Notes: generated by a model not told the origin, from the letters alone. A DNA stretch of 30,714 nucleotides from a virus (IMGVR_UViG_3300044646_000599:1-30714), one strand, 5' to 3'. Positions 7,265 through 13,361 are shown, counted from the first letter of the stretch. A program made the numbers and translations.

Positions 7265-7618
7265 ATGGAAGCAACACAAACACAATCGACACTTGACAGC
7301 ATCCTAGAACTTGGCAGCAAGTACCTGGGCATTCCTATGGAAGCCCCAAACGATGATAACGAAGGCAGTGACGCCGTATGTAACGCGTTTGACTTCGTAA
7401 ATGCCCTTTATTGGCATTGCGTCAATAATTATGACGGCATGAATTCCATTGAACATTGGATTAAATGCAATTTGGAGTATAAACCTGGTGTATCGGAAAA
7501 TGGAGTCTATCCCGATAATTCGGTAGCTAACATATTTGGTGACTGCACAATGCCCTACTTCATTCATGAGAATTTTCATAAGTTGGCAAACATCAAATTT
7601 AACAGCAGAGGTAACTAA
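7265..7618 (+). CDS. Hypothetical early protein, 117 residues
   Basis: ATG preceded by AAGGAAACACTAAC. The sequence is acidic with several Cys, Trp and His (DAVCNAFDFVNALYWHCVNN, GDCTMPYFIHENFHKL), suggesting a compact, perhaps metal-binding fold, but no standard zinc-finger spacing. Not recognised. It ends one base before the next start codon. Confidence 0.75.
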   Translation: MEATQTQSTLDSILELGSKYLGIPMEAPNDDNEGSDAVCNAFDFVNALYWHCVNNYDGMNSIEHWIKCNLEYKPGVSENGVYPDNSVANIFGDCTMPYFIHENFHKLANIKFNSRGN

Positions 7619-7619
7619 C

Positions 7620-7832
7620 ATGACACAACCACGAACACGAAACGAATACTTACTAAGCATCTTGAAAAATGACCTGAAAAGGGTTCAAGAATCCATAGAT
7701 ATACTTGGCGACCACATAATGAGCCTGCAAAATCAGGGGTTCAAAGTATCAAAAGATAGTACTGATGCTTTTGGATACCTGAACCGTGAAGAGGGTAGGT
7801 TGGAGGGTTTAATCTACGAGCTGACACATTAA
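7620..7832 (+). CDS. Hypothetical helical protein, 70 residues
   Basis: The ATG at 7620 is chosen over an upstream ATG at 7536 because AGAGGTAACTAAC supplies a ribosome site and the upstream part is a shadow of the preceding gene. The product is largely helical (NEYLLSILKNDLKRVQESIDILG, then FGYLNREEGRLEGLIYELTH) and may be a coiled-coil dimer. Not recognised. An 18-base repeat plus hairpin begins at its stop codon. Confidence 0.72.
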   Translation: MTQPRTRNEYLLSILKNDLKRVQESIDILGDHIMSLQNQGFKVSKDSTDAFGYLNREEGRLEGLIYELTH

Positions 7833-7840
7833 CCTAGCCT

Positions 7841-7863
7841 TAGGGTAGCCACAAGCTACCCTA
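7841..7863 (+). repeat. Intercistronic hairpin 1, iteron-related
   Basis: TAGGGTAGC-CACAA-GCTACCCTA: a perfect 9-base stem with a 5-base loop, 8 bases after the stop of the upstream gene. The arms are an inverted pair of the 11-bp iteron core. There is no T run, so it is not a standard terminator. It may stabilise or process mRNA or bind the iteron protein. Confidence 0.65.
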
Positions 7864-7920
7864 CCTTAAACTAGCCTACGGCAGTCTCAAGCCTGCACAA
7901 ATAGTGAGAGAGGACATAAC

Positions 7921-8367
7921 ATGAACAACATGAACAACACTTACATTGATGGGGTTTTCTCGACCCTGAAAGAATCCGCTAAAAGTCAGCAAGTGAACGA
8001 GCCTACGTTTATACTGCAGGCTTTCGCCGCAACATACGGAACCTCTTGCCTGCAACTCCTTCCAGAATTCCAGGTGACTAAGTATCAAGGTATTGGTCTT
8101 CAAGCTTGGGAGATTCTCTATTCAAATAGAGAAAACAACACCCAGGTCGTATGGCTTCTAGAAAAGAACGGTGAGTACGTCACTACCACTTGCTCGTTAA
8201 AAATGTTACTCAATCTAAAGGAGATTGAAACTTCTTTCTCGAATTTACTTTGGAGCGAAGTTGCAGAGGCTTTGCCCCCATTAAACGACAACTTGTGGGT
8301 GGAAAGTAATCAAGAAGCTGTAAAGCTTCTTATAGGCTTCACGAGCCTATACTATCAATCAGTATAA
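7921..8367 (+). CDS. Hypothetical early protein, 148 residues
   Basis: ATG preceded by GAGAGAGGACATAAC. The start repeats MNNMNN, so a second ATG three codons in is possible. The protein is mixed and soluble, with aromatic-rich segments (LQAWEILYSNREN, TQVVWLLEKNGEYVTTTCSL) and a helical C-terminus ending in LIGFTSLYYQSV. I do not recognise a family. It is bracketed by two iteron-like intercistronic hairpins, each associated with a stop codon. Confidence 0.75.
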   Translation: MNNMNNTYIDGVFSTLKESAKSQQVNEPTFILQAFAATYGTSCLQLLPEFQVTKYQGIGLQAWEILYSNRENNTQVVWLLEKNGEYVTTTCSLKMLLNLKEIETSFSNLLWSEVAEALPPLNDNLWVESNQEAVKLLIGFTSLYYQSV

Positions 8368-8376
8368 CCTAGCCTT

Positions 8377-8397
8377 AGGGTAGGTGACAGCTACCCT
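8377..8397 (+). repeat. Intercistronic hairpin 2, iteron-related
   Basis: AGGGTAG-GTGACAG-CTACCCT: a 7-base stem and 7-base loop. It begins 9 bases after the stop codon and is preceded by the same 18 bases (AACCTAGCCTTAGGGTAG) found at 7831-7848. No T run follows. Confidence 0.6.
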
Positions 8398-8437
8398 GAC
8401 ATAAACAGAAAAAAGAAACATAAAAGGATATAGACAG

Positions 8438-8695
8438 ATGAAACAATTCGACATATACGTCAGCAATTCGCCATACCTTAAAATCATGGCATTAACTGAG
8501 GCAGGTATTAAAGCCTACAACGAGATATCCTATCAATGCCTAGAAGCAGGCATGACGATTCATGACATAACCATACATGATCGTGAACGCTTAGTAGGTT
8601 CACTACGAAAGGCAGGTTACAGCGTGACGTCAATCATGCCTAAGCATGAACTCAACATGAGCGATGATGAACTTTTAGAGGAACTAGGAATATGA
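8438..8695 (+). CDS. Hypothetical early protein, 85 residues
   Basis: ATG preceded by AAAAGGATATAGACAG. An acidic, helical protein with possible alpha/beta character (FDIYVSNSPYLKIMALTEAG) and a C-terminal acidic helix (SDDELLEELGI). Not recognised. Its stop overlaps the next ATG (ATGA), indicating coupled translation with a small membrane protein. Confidence 0.72.
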   Translation: MKQFDIYVSNSPYLKIMALTEAGIKAYNEISYQCLEAGMTIHDITIHDRERLVGSLRKAGYSVTSIMPKHELNMSDDELLEELGI

Positions 8696-8898
8696 ACGTA
8701 GTAGACAGAGTTAAACAGCACCAGGAACTTCAACGGAAGTACCCACAACTGACGCCCGATGAGGTTGAACTGATGATCATCAACGGAACACTTCAACCCG
8801 AATCAAAACCCAAAAGCCAGGGTATGACCTGGGCTGATGGATTCTTGATGCTATTTTTGGTAGCTCTCGCCATTTTTGTAGGAATTTTACTAAAATAG
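8692..8898 (+). CDS. Small tail-anchored membrane protein
   Basis: 68 residues. The first two thirds are charged and helical (VKQHQELQRKYPQLTPDEVE, where TPDEVELMI could be a short recognition helix); the C-terminus is one transmembrane helix (FLMLFLVALAIFVGILLK), so it is probably inserted in the inner membrane with its N-terminus in the cytoplasm. It overlaps the preceding gene by ATGA. Early phage membrane proteins of this type can act in superinfection exclusion or in redirecting host processes; the function here is unknown. Confidence 0.72.
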   Translation: MNVVDRVKQHQELQRKYPQLTPDEVELMIINGTLQPESKPKSQGMTWADGFLMLFLVALAIFVGILLK

Positions 8899-8913
8899 TA
8901 AATTCTGACAATT

Positions 8914-8928
8914 CATAAGCGTATAATA
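8914..8928 (+). promoter_or_regulatory. Second early promoter core
   Basis: CATAAGCGTATAATA contains a perfect -10 TATAAT (8922-8927) and matches the first early promoter core at 14 of 15 bases. Here the preceding TGACAAT lies only 11 bases from the -10, instead of 18, and no other -35 is visible. It is either a promoter that does not need a -35, or a regulator-binding copy. Confidence 0.5.
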
Positions 8929-8933
8929 GAACA

Positions 8934-8947
8934 TACGCAAAAGCGTA
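8934..8947 (+). promoter_or_regulatory. Dyad at predicted transcript start of second early promoter
   Basis: TACGC-AAAA-GCGTA begins 7 bases after the -10 box, the same position as the larger dyad at 6755 after the first promoter. Possible operator or 5'-terminal RNA hairpin. Confidence 0.5.
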
Positions 8948-8965
8948 AAACATAGGACACAAAAC

Positions 8966-9205
8966 ATGGAAACAACACAATCACGCGGGATTCCCGTTAT
9001 CGAATTCTACACCTGGTCTAAGACCAACGGTCACACCTCATCTCGTTTATACATCACACTCAATGGTGGGTTTGTATTGGGTGGTCAATTCTTGAACGAT
9101 GGAGATTGTGACACATTGAACATCGTGGCAAGAGTCAAAGTCACCAGGTCTAAGATAAAGGAACTTGCAGCACAAGCAACACCAATCGCTAAACGAGGTT
9201 ACTAA
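8966..9205 (+). CDS. Hypothetical early protein, 79 residues
   Basis: Leader ATAGGACACAAAAC before the ATG. It looks like a small beta-rich protein with a basic helical C-terminus (TRSKIKELAAQATPIAKRGY). The core (SSRLYITLNGGFVLGGQFLN) shows alternating hydrophobic residues with Gly turns. Not recognised. It has its own promoter candidate just upstream and is followed by a structured leader for the next gene. Confidence 0.72.
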   Translation: METTQSRGIPVIEFYTWSKTNGHTSSRLYITLNGGFVLGGQFLNDGDCDTLNIVARVKVTRSKIKELAAQATPIAKRGY

Positions 9206-9212
9206 GGTCGAA

Positions 9213-9265
9213 ACAGGGGGCAACCCCTGTCAGGTGGTGTTGCCACCTCTGATGATGACCATCAG
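9213..9265 (+). ncRNA. Structured leader of three tandem hairpins
   Basis: Three stem-loops lie back to back. Stem 1: ACAGGGG (9213-9219), loop GCAA, CCCCTGT (9224-9230), a 7-base stem with a GNRA-type loop. Stem 2: AGGTGG (9232-9237), loop TGTTG, CCACCT (9243-9248). Stem 3: CTGATG (9249-9254), loop ATGAC, CATCAG (9260-9265). The ribosome site AAAAAGGAAAC follows within a few bases. All stems are perfect and no T run follows, so it is not a terminator. It could be a cis-regulatory RNA, a translation control element or an mRNA-protecting structure; it matches no riboswitch class I know. Confidence 0.6.
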
Positions 9266-9277
9266 CAAAAAGGAAAC

Positions 9278-9463
9278 ATGAAAACATACATTCTACAATC
9301 AAGACACTCACACGCTCAAGGCGTCACCCGATACCTGATGGCAGGTGGCAGGCATCAACTCACACGCTCCCCAAAATGGGCATTGACCTTTACCTCTTTT
9401 GAAGATGCTTGCAACAAGGCTCAAAAGGTTGGCGGGATGAAAGTTGTAGAGGTGGCAGCATGA
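9278..9463 (+). CDS. Hypothetical protein, 61 residues
   Basis: ATG preceded by AAAAAGGAAAC. A small basic protein (MKTYILQSRHSHAQGVTRYL) with a compact beta/alpha look: strand, turn (AGGRHQLTRSPKWALTF), helix (SFEDACNKAQKVG), strand. The pattern resembles small phage proteins with a ferredoxin-like beta-alpha-beta core but no specific family is recognised. Its mRNA leader holds three hairpins. The stop overlaps the next ATG. Confidence 0.7.
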   Translation: MKTYILQSRHSHAQGVTRYLMAGGRHQLTRSPKWALTFTSFEDACNKAQKVGGMKVVEVAA

Positions 9464-9699
9464 AGCAACTATTTAACATGGACTATGTCAACGCTCTGCA
9501 AGAAGGGAATTACTTCGGGTGCGAGATGAATGGTCAAAGCGAGGAGCAACAAGAAGCCATTCAGCAAGCTTGGATAGATGCGATGGCTCGAAGAGGGTGG
9601 ATTCTAAATGAAGACGTCATTGAGTGCCGTTATGACCAAGACGAATTTGATTCTGCTTGCATGGAATCACTTAACGAAGCGTTGGAAGGTGTAGCATGA
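9460..9699 (+). CDS. Hypothetical acidic protein, 79 residues
   Basis: The start is the ATG at 9460 overlapping the upstream stop (ATGA); an in-frame upstream ATG at 9409 lies inside the previous gene and is less likely. The protein is acidic (YDQDEFDSACMESLNEALEG) with a helix rich in Gln and Glu (SEEQQEAIQQAWIDAMARRG). Small acidic phage proteins can mimic DNA or inhibit host nucleases, but that is speculation. Not recognised. Confidence 0.7.
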   Translation: MKQLFNMDYVNALQEGNYFGCEMNGQSEEQQEAIQQAWIDAMARRGWILNEDVIECRYDQDEFDSACMESLNEALEGVA

Positions 9700-9866
9700 A
9701 CATCAAGGCAAAGAATCTCAATTTGGGAGACAAAGTAAAGATGGATGATGATTCTCTTGAGGAGATTGTTTACATTAAGCACTTGACCTCCAAGGTGATG
9801 AAATTGGGTTTCAAAAAATTTAGCGTAGTGATAGGTGCTTATGATCTGGTTGAGGTGGCAGAATGA
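9696..9866 (+). CDS. Hypothetical protein, 56 residues
   Basis: Short frame from ATG 9696 to TGA 9864-9866, overlapping both neighbours by ATGA. The product begins MNIKAKNLNLGDKVKMDDDS and continues as a small, probably all-beta domain (IVYIKHL, FSVVIGAYDLVEVAE). The opening NLNLGDKVKM is similar in style to small SH3-like or KOW-type beta barrels found in phages. The perfect chain of overlaps on both sides supports that it is translated. Confidence 0.65.
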   Translation: MNIKAKNLNLGDKVKMDDDSLEEIVYIKHLTSKVMKLGFKKFSVVIGAYDLVEVAE

Positions 9867-10126
9867 AACGAGCAAATAGAACAACGTCCGAAGTACTTTC
9901 CGACATGGTATCCATCATTGCTAGGAACCTAGCGGATGGACTGCTAACAGAGGAAGGGTTATTTAGCAATGACTTCCGTGACCTCATGGCAGACTCACTC
10001 ATAGTCACCCAAAACATTGACGGGATGAGTACCAAGGAGACGGCGGAATGTCTCGCTATTCATACCATTTACACGAGAGCAATGACGATTCTTGAGGAGC
10101 GAAACAATGCCGAAACCCAAGGGTGA
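9863..10126 (+). CDS. Hypothetical helical protein, 87 residues
   Basis: ATGA overlap with the upstream gene. The sequence is almost wholly helical (TTSEVLSDMVSIIARNLADG, then TKETAECLAIHTIYTRAMTIL), with no cysteine motif or transmembrane segment. Not recognised. The next gene starts inside its last codons, in another frame. Confidence 0.7.
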   Translation: MKRANRTTSEVLSDMVSIIARNLADGLLTEEGLFSNDFRDLMADSLIVTQNIDGMSTKETAECLAIHTIYTRAMTILEERNNAETQG

Positions 10127-10268
10127 ACCACGCAAAACAATCGGTATAAACCTGCCCGTCAGGTACTGGTTGTGGCTCAAGGTGCAACCCGAACCTATGA
10201 GAGCATTGATAATGAGATTGATTGAGCAAGAGATGTACAGAATTAAGGAGATAAAAGACCGTGAGTAA
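10107..10268 (+). CDS. Small ribbon-helix-helix-like DNA-binding protein
   Basis: 53 residues from ATG 10107 (ribosome site GAGGAGCGAAACA) to TAA 10266-10268. The order is a basic tail (MPKPKGEPRKT), a short strand (IGINLP), then two helices (VRYWLWLKVQPEP, MRALIMRLIEQEMYRIKEI). This matches the small MetJ/Arc ribbon-helix-helix fold used by phage and plasmid repressors, with IGINLP as the DNA-contacting strand. It lies directly upstream of the replication initiator candidate and overlaps its GTG start by 8 bases, so it may control that gene. Fold assigned by pattern only. Confidence 0.6.
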   Translation: MPKPKGEPRKTIGINLPVRYWLWLKVQPEPMRALIMRLIEQEMYRIKEIKDRE

Positions 10269-10914
10269 GACAACCCCCACGGGGTGGTTCAAGTTCTATC
10301 ATCGTGATTGGGTGAGTAGTTCGACCATACGCAAGATGAGTATGGCTGCTCAAGGTATCTACCTAAATCTGTTACTCCTTCAATGGGAAGATGGACAAGT
10401 ACCCGACACACTAGAAGAGGCGGGAGAGATATTAAGACTGACAGAAGGCGAAATAGAGGCATTTACGCCCTACTTCTCAAGCCTATTCCCTGATGGTCAG
10501 AACCCTAGACTCGCACTAGAACGCTCGAAATCCGTTGAGTACATTGAGAAGCAGAAAAGTCATGGCAAGCCTAAGGGTAGCTTAAGGGTAGCCACAACTA
10601 AGCCTGAAGGTAGGCAGAAGGTAGCTAAGTTTATCCCGCCAACCGTTGAAGAGGTAGCGGGTCATATGCTAACCCGAAGATGGCGAAACCATGAACGCAA
10701 GGCAGAACAGTTCGTAGCGTGGTACGAGGGCAAGGGATGGAAAATAGGTAAGGCGTTTATGAAGGATTGGAAGTCAGCGGTCATAACTTGGGAGGGCAAA
10801 ATGAATGATGATGATTTTCTACCTAAGCCTAAGACGAGCCACAAACCTGGTGAACTTATCGAAGGTATTCATTATCAGGTCTTACCTAGTGGTGAAAGGG
10901 TGGATATGCTATGA
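10261..10914 (+). CDS. Replication initiator candidate, YdaU/DUF1376-type N-terminus
   Basis: 217 residues starting with GTG at 10261 behind a strong ribosome site (TTAAGGAGATAAAAGACC). Residues about 7-66 (GWFKFYHRDWVSSSTIRKMS, AAQGIYLNLLLLQWEDG) match the N-terminal pattern of DUF1376/YdaU proteins, winged-helix-like replication proteins usually encoded beside a helicase or loader. Residues about 98-125 form a basic linker (KPKGSLRVATTKPEGRQK) encoded by an 11-bp iteron array; the C-terminal half contains a Trp-rich helical domain (RKAEQFVAWYEGKGWKIG). The stop overlaps the start of the DnaB-type helicase gene. By analogy with lambda O, it may bind the iterons inside its own gene and recruit the helicase; that is inference. 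Confidence 0.75.
   Translation: MSKTTPTGWFKFYHRDWVSSSTIRKMSMAAQGIYLNLLLLQWEDGQVPDTLEEAGEILRLTEGEIEAFTPYFSSLFPDGQNPRLALERSKSVEYIEKQKSHGKPKGSLRVATTKPEGRQKVAKFIPPTVEEVAGHMLTRRWRNHERKAEQFVAWYEGKGWKIGKAFMKDWKSAVITWEGKMNDDDFLPKPKTSHKPGELIEGIHYQVLPSGERVDML
10572..10626 (-). repeat. Iteron array C inside the initiator gene
   Basis: Five consecutive 11-base units on the plus strand: TAAGGGTAGCT, TAAGGGTAGCC, ACAACTAAGCC, TGAAGGTAGGC, AGAAGGTAGCT. The first two are the exact reverse complement of the RGCTACCCTTA iteron; the others are degenerate but in register. The array codes for the initiator linker. Confidence 0.7.
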
Positions 10915-12218
10915 ATCCGCACAACCTAGACGCCGAAAGGTGTGTACTTGGGTCGTGTATCTTGTCTACGAAGGCAAGTAGTAAGGCTATTGCACTACTA
11001 AAGGCAGACGACTTCTTTCTACCTGCTCATGGTCTGATATTTGAGAGTATCAAGGCTACGTTATCACAAGGTAGGGAAGTAGACTTTGTGACCGTCCGCA
11101 ATGGGCTAGGCTCAAAGCTAGTGGATGCTGGTGGGATTGATTACCTGATGCAGGTTGCGGAATATGTACCTTCGGCAGCGAACATTGGAACCTATTGCGA
11201 GATAGTCAAGGACAAGGCAACTCGTAGGTCAATCATTCAATCAGCTAAGGGCATTGTATCCCAAGCGGTAGACGATGACGTGTCAACGAGTGAGCTGGTT
11301 CTCAACTATTCCAAAACGGTTAGTGACCTTCATAGAGGGGTAAGCAAGTCACCCATGATAAAGCTAGGTCAAGCCATGAGTCAATGGGATGATGAACTTC
11401 TGAGCGAGGAACCTAGCAAGCTATACACAACGGGGTTCCCAAGTCTTGACAAGGTTTGCGGTGGGTTTGGAGCAGGTGACCAAGTTATCGTGGGGGCATA
11501 CTCAGGAATGGGTAAGACGGCGTTTGCGTTTGAGTCCGTAATGCTATCCAGCAAGAAGACTAACAAGCCTTGGATTATTTTCTCTCTGGAGATGAACGCC
11601 AACCAGCTTATATCACGCTTCGTACAATCCAGAACGGGGATTGGCATAAACCGTCAGCGTCAGCGACAATTCACGGATGCTGAATACACTAGCATGAGTA
11701 ACTACTTAGAGGAGTTCTATCAACTTCCGATATACATTGTAGACTCTGGAAGGGTAGACCCTTCGACCATCAAGGCAAGGTTGCTAGAGGTAGCAGAGCA
11801 ACACGGAGAGGTAGCAGGGTTCGTCATTGACTACCTAGGCATGGCGGTTAAGACTACTAACGCCCAACAACGGGCAACAGCGGTAGAACAGTACTGCTTT
11901 GAAACCAAGTCTCTCGCTAAGGAGTTTGAATGTACGTCCGTGATTCTCTCGCAACTTGCTAGGGATTCCGTCAGGTCTGAGGGTAGGACTCCAGAGGCTC
12001 CAAGTCTATACCATCTTAAGGAATCTGGTGGCATTGAAGCTAGTGCTGATATTGTACTAGGCTTACACCGTCCCGAATATTGGCTTGCTAAGAAAGAGGA
12101 ACGCAAGGAAACCAAGGCTCCAGCCTACGTTCATATCTTGAAGCAGAGGTATGGGGCGACGGATGTTGTCGAACTAGAGTTCACCCCGTGGCAAGCAAGG
12201 TGGCACGAGGCACGATGA
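10911..12218 (+). CDS. dnaB: Replicative DNA helicase (DnaB family)
   Basis: 435 residues. The N-terminal helical domain opens with NLDAERCVLGSCI, typical of DnaB. The RecA-like core has Walker A GAYSGMGKT at 195-203, the FSLEM motif at 224-228, Walker B FVIDYLG at 304-310, the LSQLAR sensor at 346-351 and ESGGIEASADIVL at 371-383, all in the expected order. It should form a hexamer that unwinds DNA at the fork and would recruit host primase and polymerase, as I see no phage primase or DNA polymerase in the window. Its ATG overlaps the stop of the initiator candidate, a common initiator-helicase pairing. Confidence 0.93.
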   Translation: MNPHNLDAERCVLGSCILSTKASSKAIALLKADDFFLPAHGLIFESIKATLSQGREVDFVTVRNGLGSKLVDAGGIDYLMQVAEYVPSAANIGTYCEIVKDKATRRSIIQSAKGIVSQAVDDDVSTSELVLNYSKTVSDLHRGVSKSPMIKLGQAMSQWDDELLSEEPSKLYTTGFPSLDKVCGGFGAGDQVIVGAYSGMGKTAFAFESVMLSSKKTNKPWIIFSLEMNANQLISRFVQSRTGIGINRQRQRQFTDAEYTSMSNYLEEFYQLPIYIVDSGRVDPSTIKARLLEVAEQHGEVAGFVIDYLGMAVKTTNAQQRATAVEQYCFETKSLAKEFECTSVILSQLARDSVRSEGRTPEAPSLYHLKESGGIEASADIVLGLHRPEYWLAKKEERKETKAPAYVHILKQRYGATDVVELEFTPWQARWHEAR

Positions 12219-12394
12219 CCTACAACCCTGATAGAAAAAGCAATGCAAGGAAGAGACAGGAAAGGGTAAAGCTACTTGCATACCACGAGGCAGACAGGTG
12301 GTGGTTAGAGGAAGAAGCAGGGATGCTCACAAAAGATACACTAAAACGACTTGAACTTTACAGAATTGAAAAACAAAGAGGTAAGATAAAATAA
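12215..12394 (+). CDS. Small basic helical protein, 59 residues
   Basis: Start at ATG 12215, overlapping the helicase stop (ATGA). The product (MTYNPDRKSNARKRQERVKL) is highly charged and helical with a Trp pair (ADRWWLEEEAG) and a basic tail (ELYRIEKQRGKIK). Not recognised. Coupled directly to the helicase gene, it may be a helicase accessory or nucleic-acid-binding factor, but that is only context. Its stop overlaps the next start (TAATG). Confidence 0.68.
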   Translation: MTYNPDRKSNARKRQERVKLLAYHEADRWWLEEEAGMLTKDTLKRLELYRIEKQRGKIK

Positions 12395-12543
12395 TGGCAA
12401 TAAAGAAAAACACAAACATTGAACGGTTGCAGTACCTGATTGCTCTTGGGGTTCCCAAGTCAGAGGCTGCAAGACAACTAGGCATATCACGGACTACGGT
12501 CTACTACTATGTCAAGAAGGGGTTGGTGGGATGCAAGCGTTAA
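12394..12543 (+). CDS. Minimal helix-turn-helix protein, 49 residues
   Basis: ATG 12394 (sharing bases with the upstream TAA) to TAA 12541-12543. After a basic start (MAIKKNTNIERLQYLIALG) it has VPKSEAARQLGISRTTVYYY, a textbook helix-turn-helix of the resolvase/Fis type (EAARQLGIS turn, TTVYYYVKKG recognition helix). With nothing else in the protein, it is either a small transcription regulator or an accessory DNA-binding factor. No catalytic recombinase domain is present. The overlap with both neighbours supports translation. Confidence 0.72.
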   Translation: MAIKKNTNIERLQYLIALGVPKSEAARQLGISRTTVYYYVKKGLVGCKR

Positions 12544-12788
12544 GCGAGGGGCAACTGCTTAGGAACCTAGTTCCCCATGCTATGCCCGTCTACGGGAGCA
12601 AGACTCGTGCTATGCTCGCTCACAAGGTAGCAAGGGTGATATGCTTCGACCATACGACAGGTTGCTACAGGGCAGAATCTTGGGTAGACCTCACGGAGAA
12701 GCACCAAGCACTAGGCATGGACAACACCAAGAAAATAATTTACATTGGCAAGAAATGGTGGATAAATTGGAAGCAGATAGACTTCTGA
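12531..12788 (+). CDS. Hypothetical protein, 85 residues
   Basis: The start at ATG 12531 lies 13 bases inside the end of the previous gene, with GGTTGGTGGG as ribosome site. The protein has a basic N-terminal half (SKTRAMLAHKVARVI), a His/Cys-containing centre (CFDHTTGCYRAESWVDL) and an aromatic, basic tail (IIYIGKKWWINWKQIDF). The C-terminal pattern suggests a strand-rich fold. Not recognised. Confidence 0.7.
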   Translation: MQALSEGQLLRNLVPHAMPVYGSKTRAMLAHKVARVICFDHTTGCYRAESWVDLTEKHQALGMDNTKKIIYIGKKWWINWKQIDF

Positions 12789-12818
12789 TTGTGATACTAT
12801 ACTGACAGAGAGGACAAC

Positions 12819-13361
12819 ATGGACAACACATACCAAATAGTTGATAATTTCGTAGTAGACCAGGACGGGGTAGTACTTGGAGAGGTCGTGACAGAAGGAG
12901 CAATCGCTTCTCAAGAGGCACTAGAAGTAGTGCTTGAGAGAATGGCAGACGTTGAGTCCCAACTCGTGGCACTCAAGACCAAGCACGAGGCAATCATTGA
13001 GAATTGCCGAAAGCTGGAAGTCAAGAAGGCAAGCTACCTTGCATACCTCAGGGGGGTATACAGCAATCCGATTGAGGCTTACGCTAAGTCAAGACTGGAA
13101 GGGCAGAAGACAAAGACCTTGACCACTCCTTACGGACAAGTTTCCTTCCGCACCGTGAAAGGTGGGTTGAAGGTAGTTGACCCAAATCTTGCACTTGACT
13201 ATGCTCAACTTAATGGCTTTACCAATGCAATCAAGGTATCCGAGTCATTCCAGATAAGCAAGCTTGACCCCGCTCAAAGAGAACTGATTGAGTCAAAACT
13301 CCCTGAAGGCTTTGAGATGGTAGCTGACCGTGAGTCTATGAGCATCAAGGTGGTGGGCTAA
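12819..13361 (+). CDS. Gam / Gp157-like recombination accessory protein
   Basis: 180 residues. Residues about 30-75 form a long coiled coil (EALEVVLERMADVESQLVAL, KLEVKKASYLAYL). The C-terminal half has a Mu Gam- or Siphovirus Gp157-like pattern: a helix followed by TKTLTTPYGQVSFRTVKGG and KVVDPNLALDYAQ, where a beta hairpin with a Pro/Asp signature packs on the helix. Such proteins protect DNA ends or inhibit RecBCD-type nucleases and are usually next to an annealing protein, as here (Rad52-type, 1-base gap). GAGAGGACAAC precedes the ATG. I rank Gp157/Gam by pattern and context; the two families are hard to separate by eye. Confidence 0.65.
   Translation: MDNTYQIVDNFVVDQDGVVLGEVVTEGAIASQEALEVVLERMADVESQLVALKTKHEAIIENCRKLEVKKASYLAYLRGVYSNPIEAYAKSRLEGQKTKTLTTPYGQVSFRTVKGGLKVVDPNLALDYAQLNGFTNAIKVSESFQISKLDPAQRELIESKLPEGFEMVADRESMSIKVVG

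Noticed and set aside
9213-9265. A transcription terminator
   Set aside because: Three stems but no T run, and a ribosome site and start codon follow directly.
11746-11759. The palindrome AAGGGTAGACCCTT in the helicase gene as an iteron site
   Set aside because: It has only part of the 11-bp unit, occurs once and lacks the 11-base register.
12394-12543. A recombinase or transposase remnant based on its helix-turn-helix
   Set aside because: The gene is intact from start to stop, overlaps both neighbours cleanly, and no catalytic domain or terminal repeats exist nearby.
12792-12803. A promoter (TGATACTATACT) before the Gam/Gp157-like gene
   Set aside because: A -10-like string is present, but no -35 at a workable distance; too weak to list as a feature.
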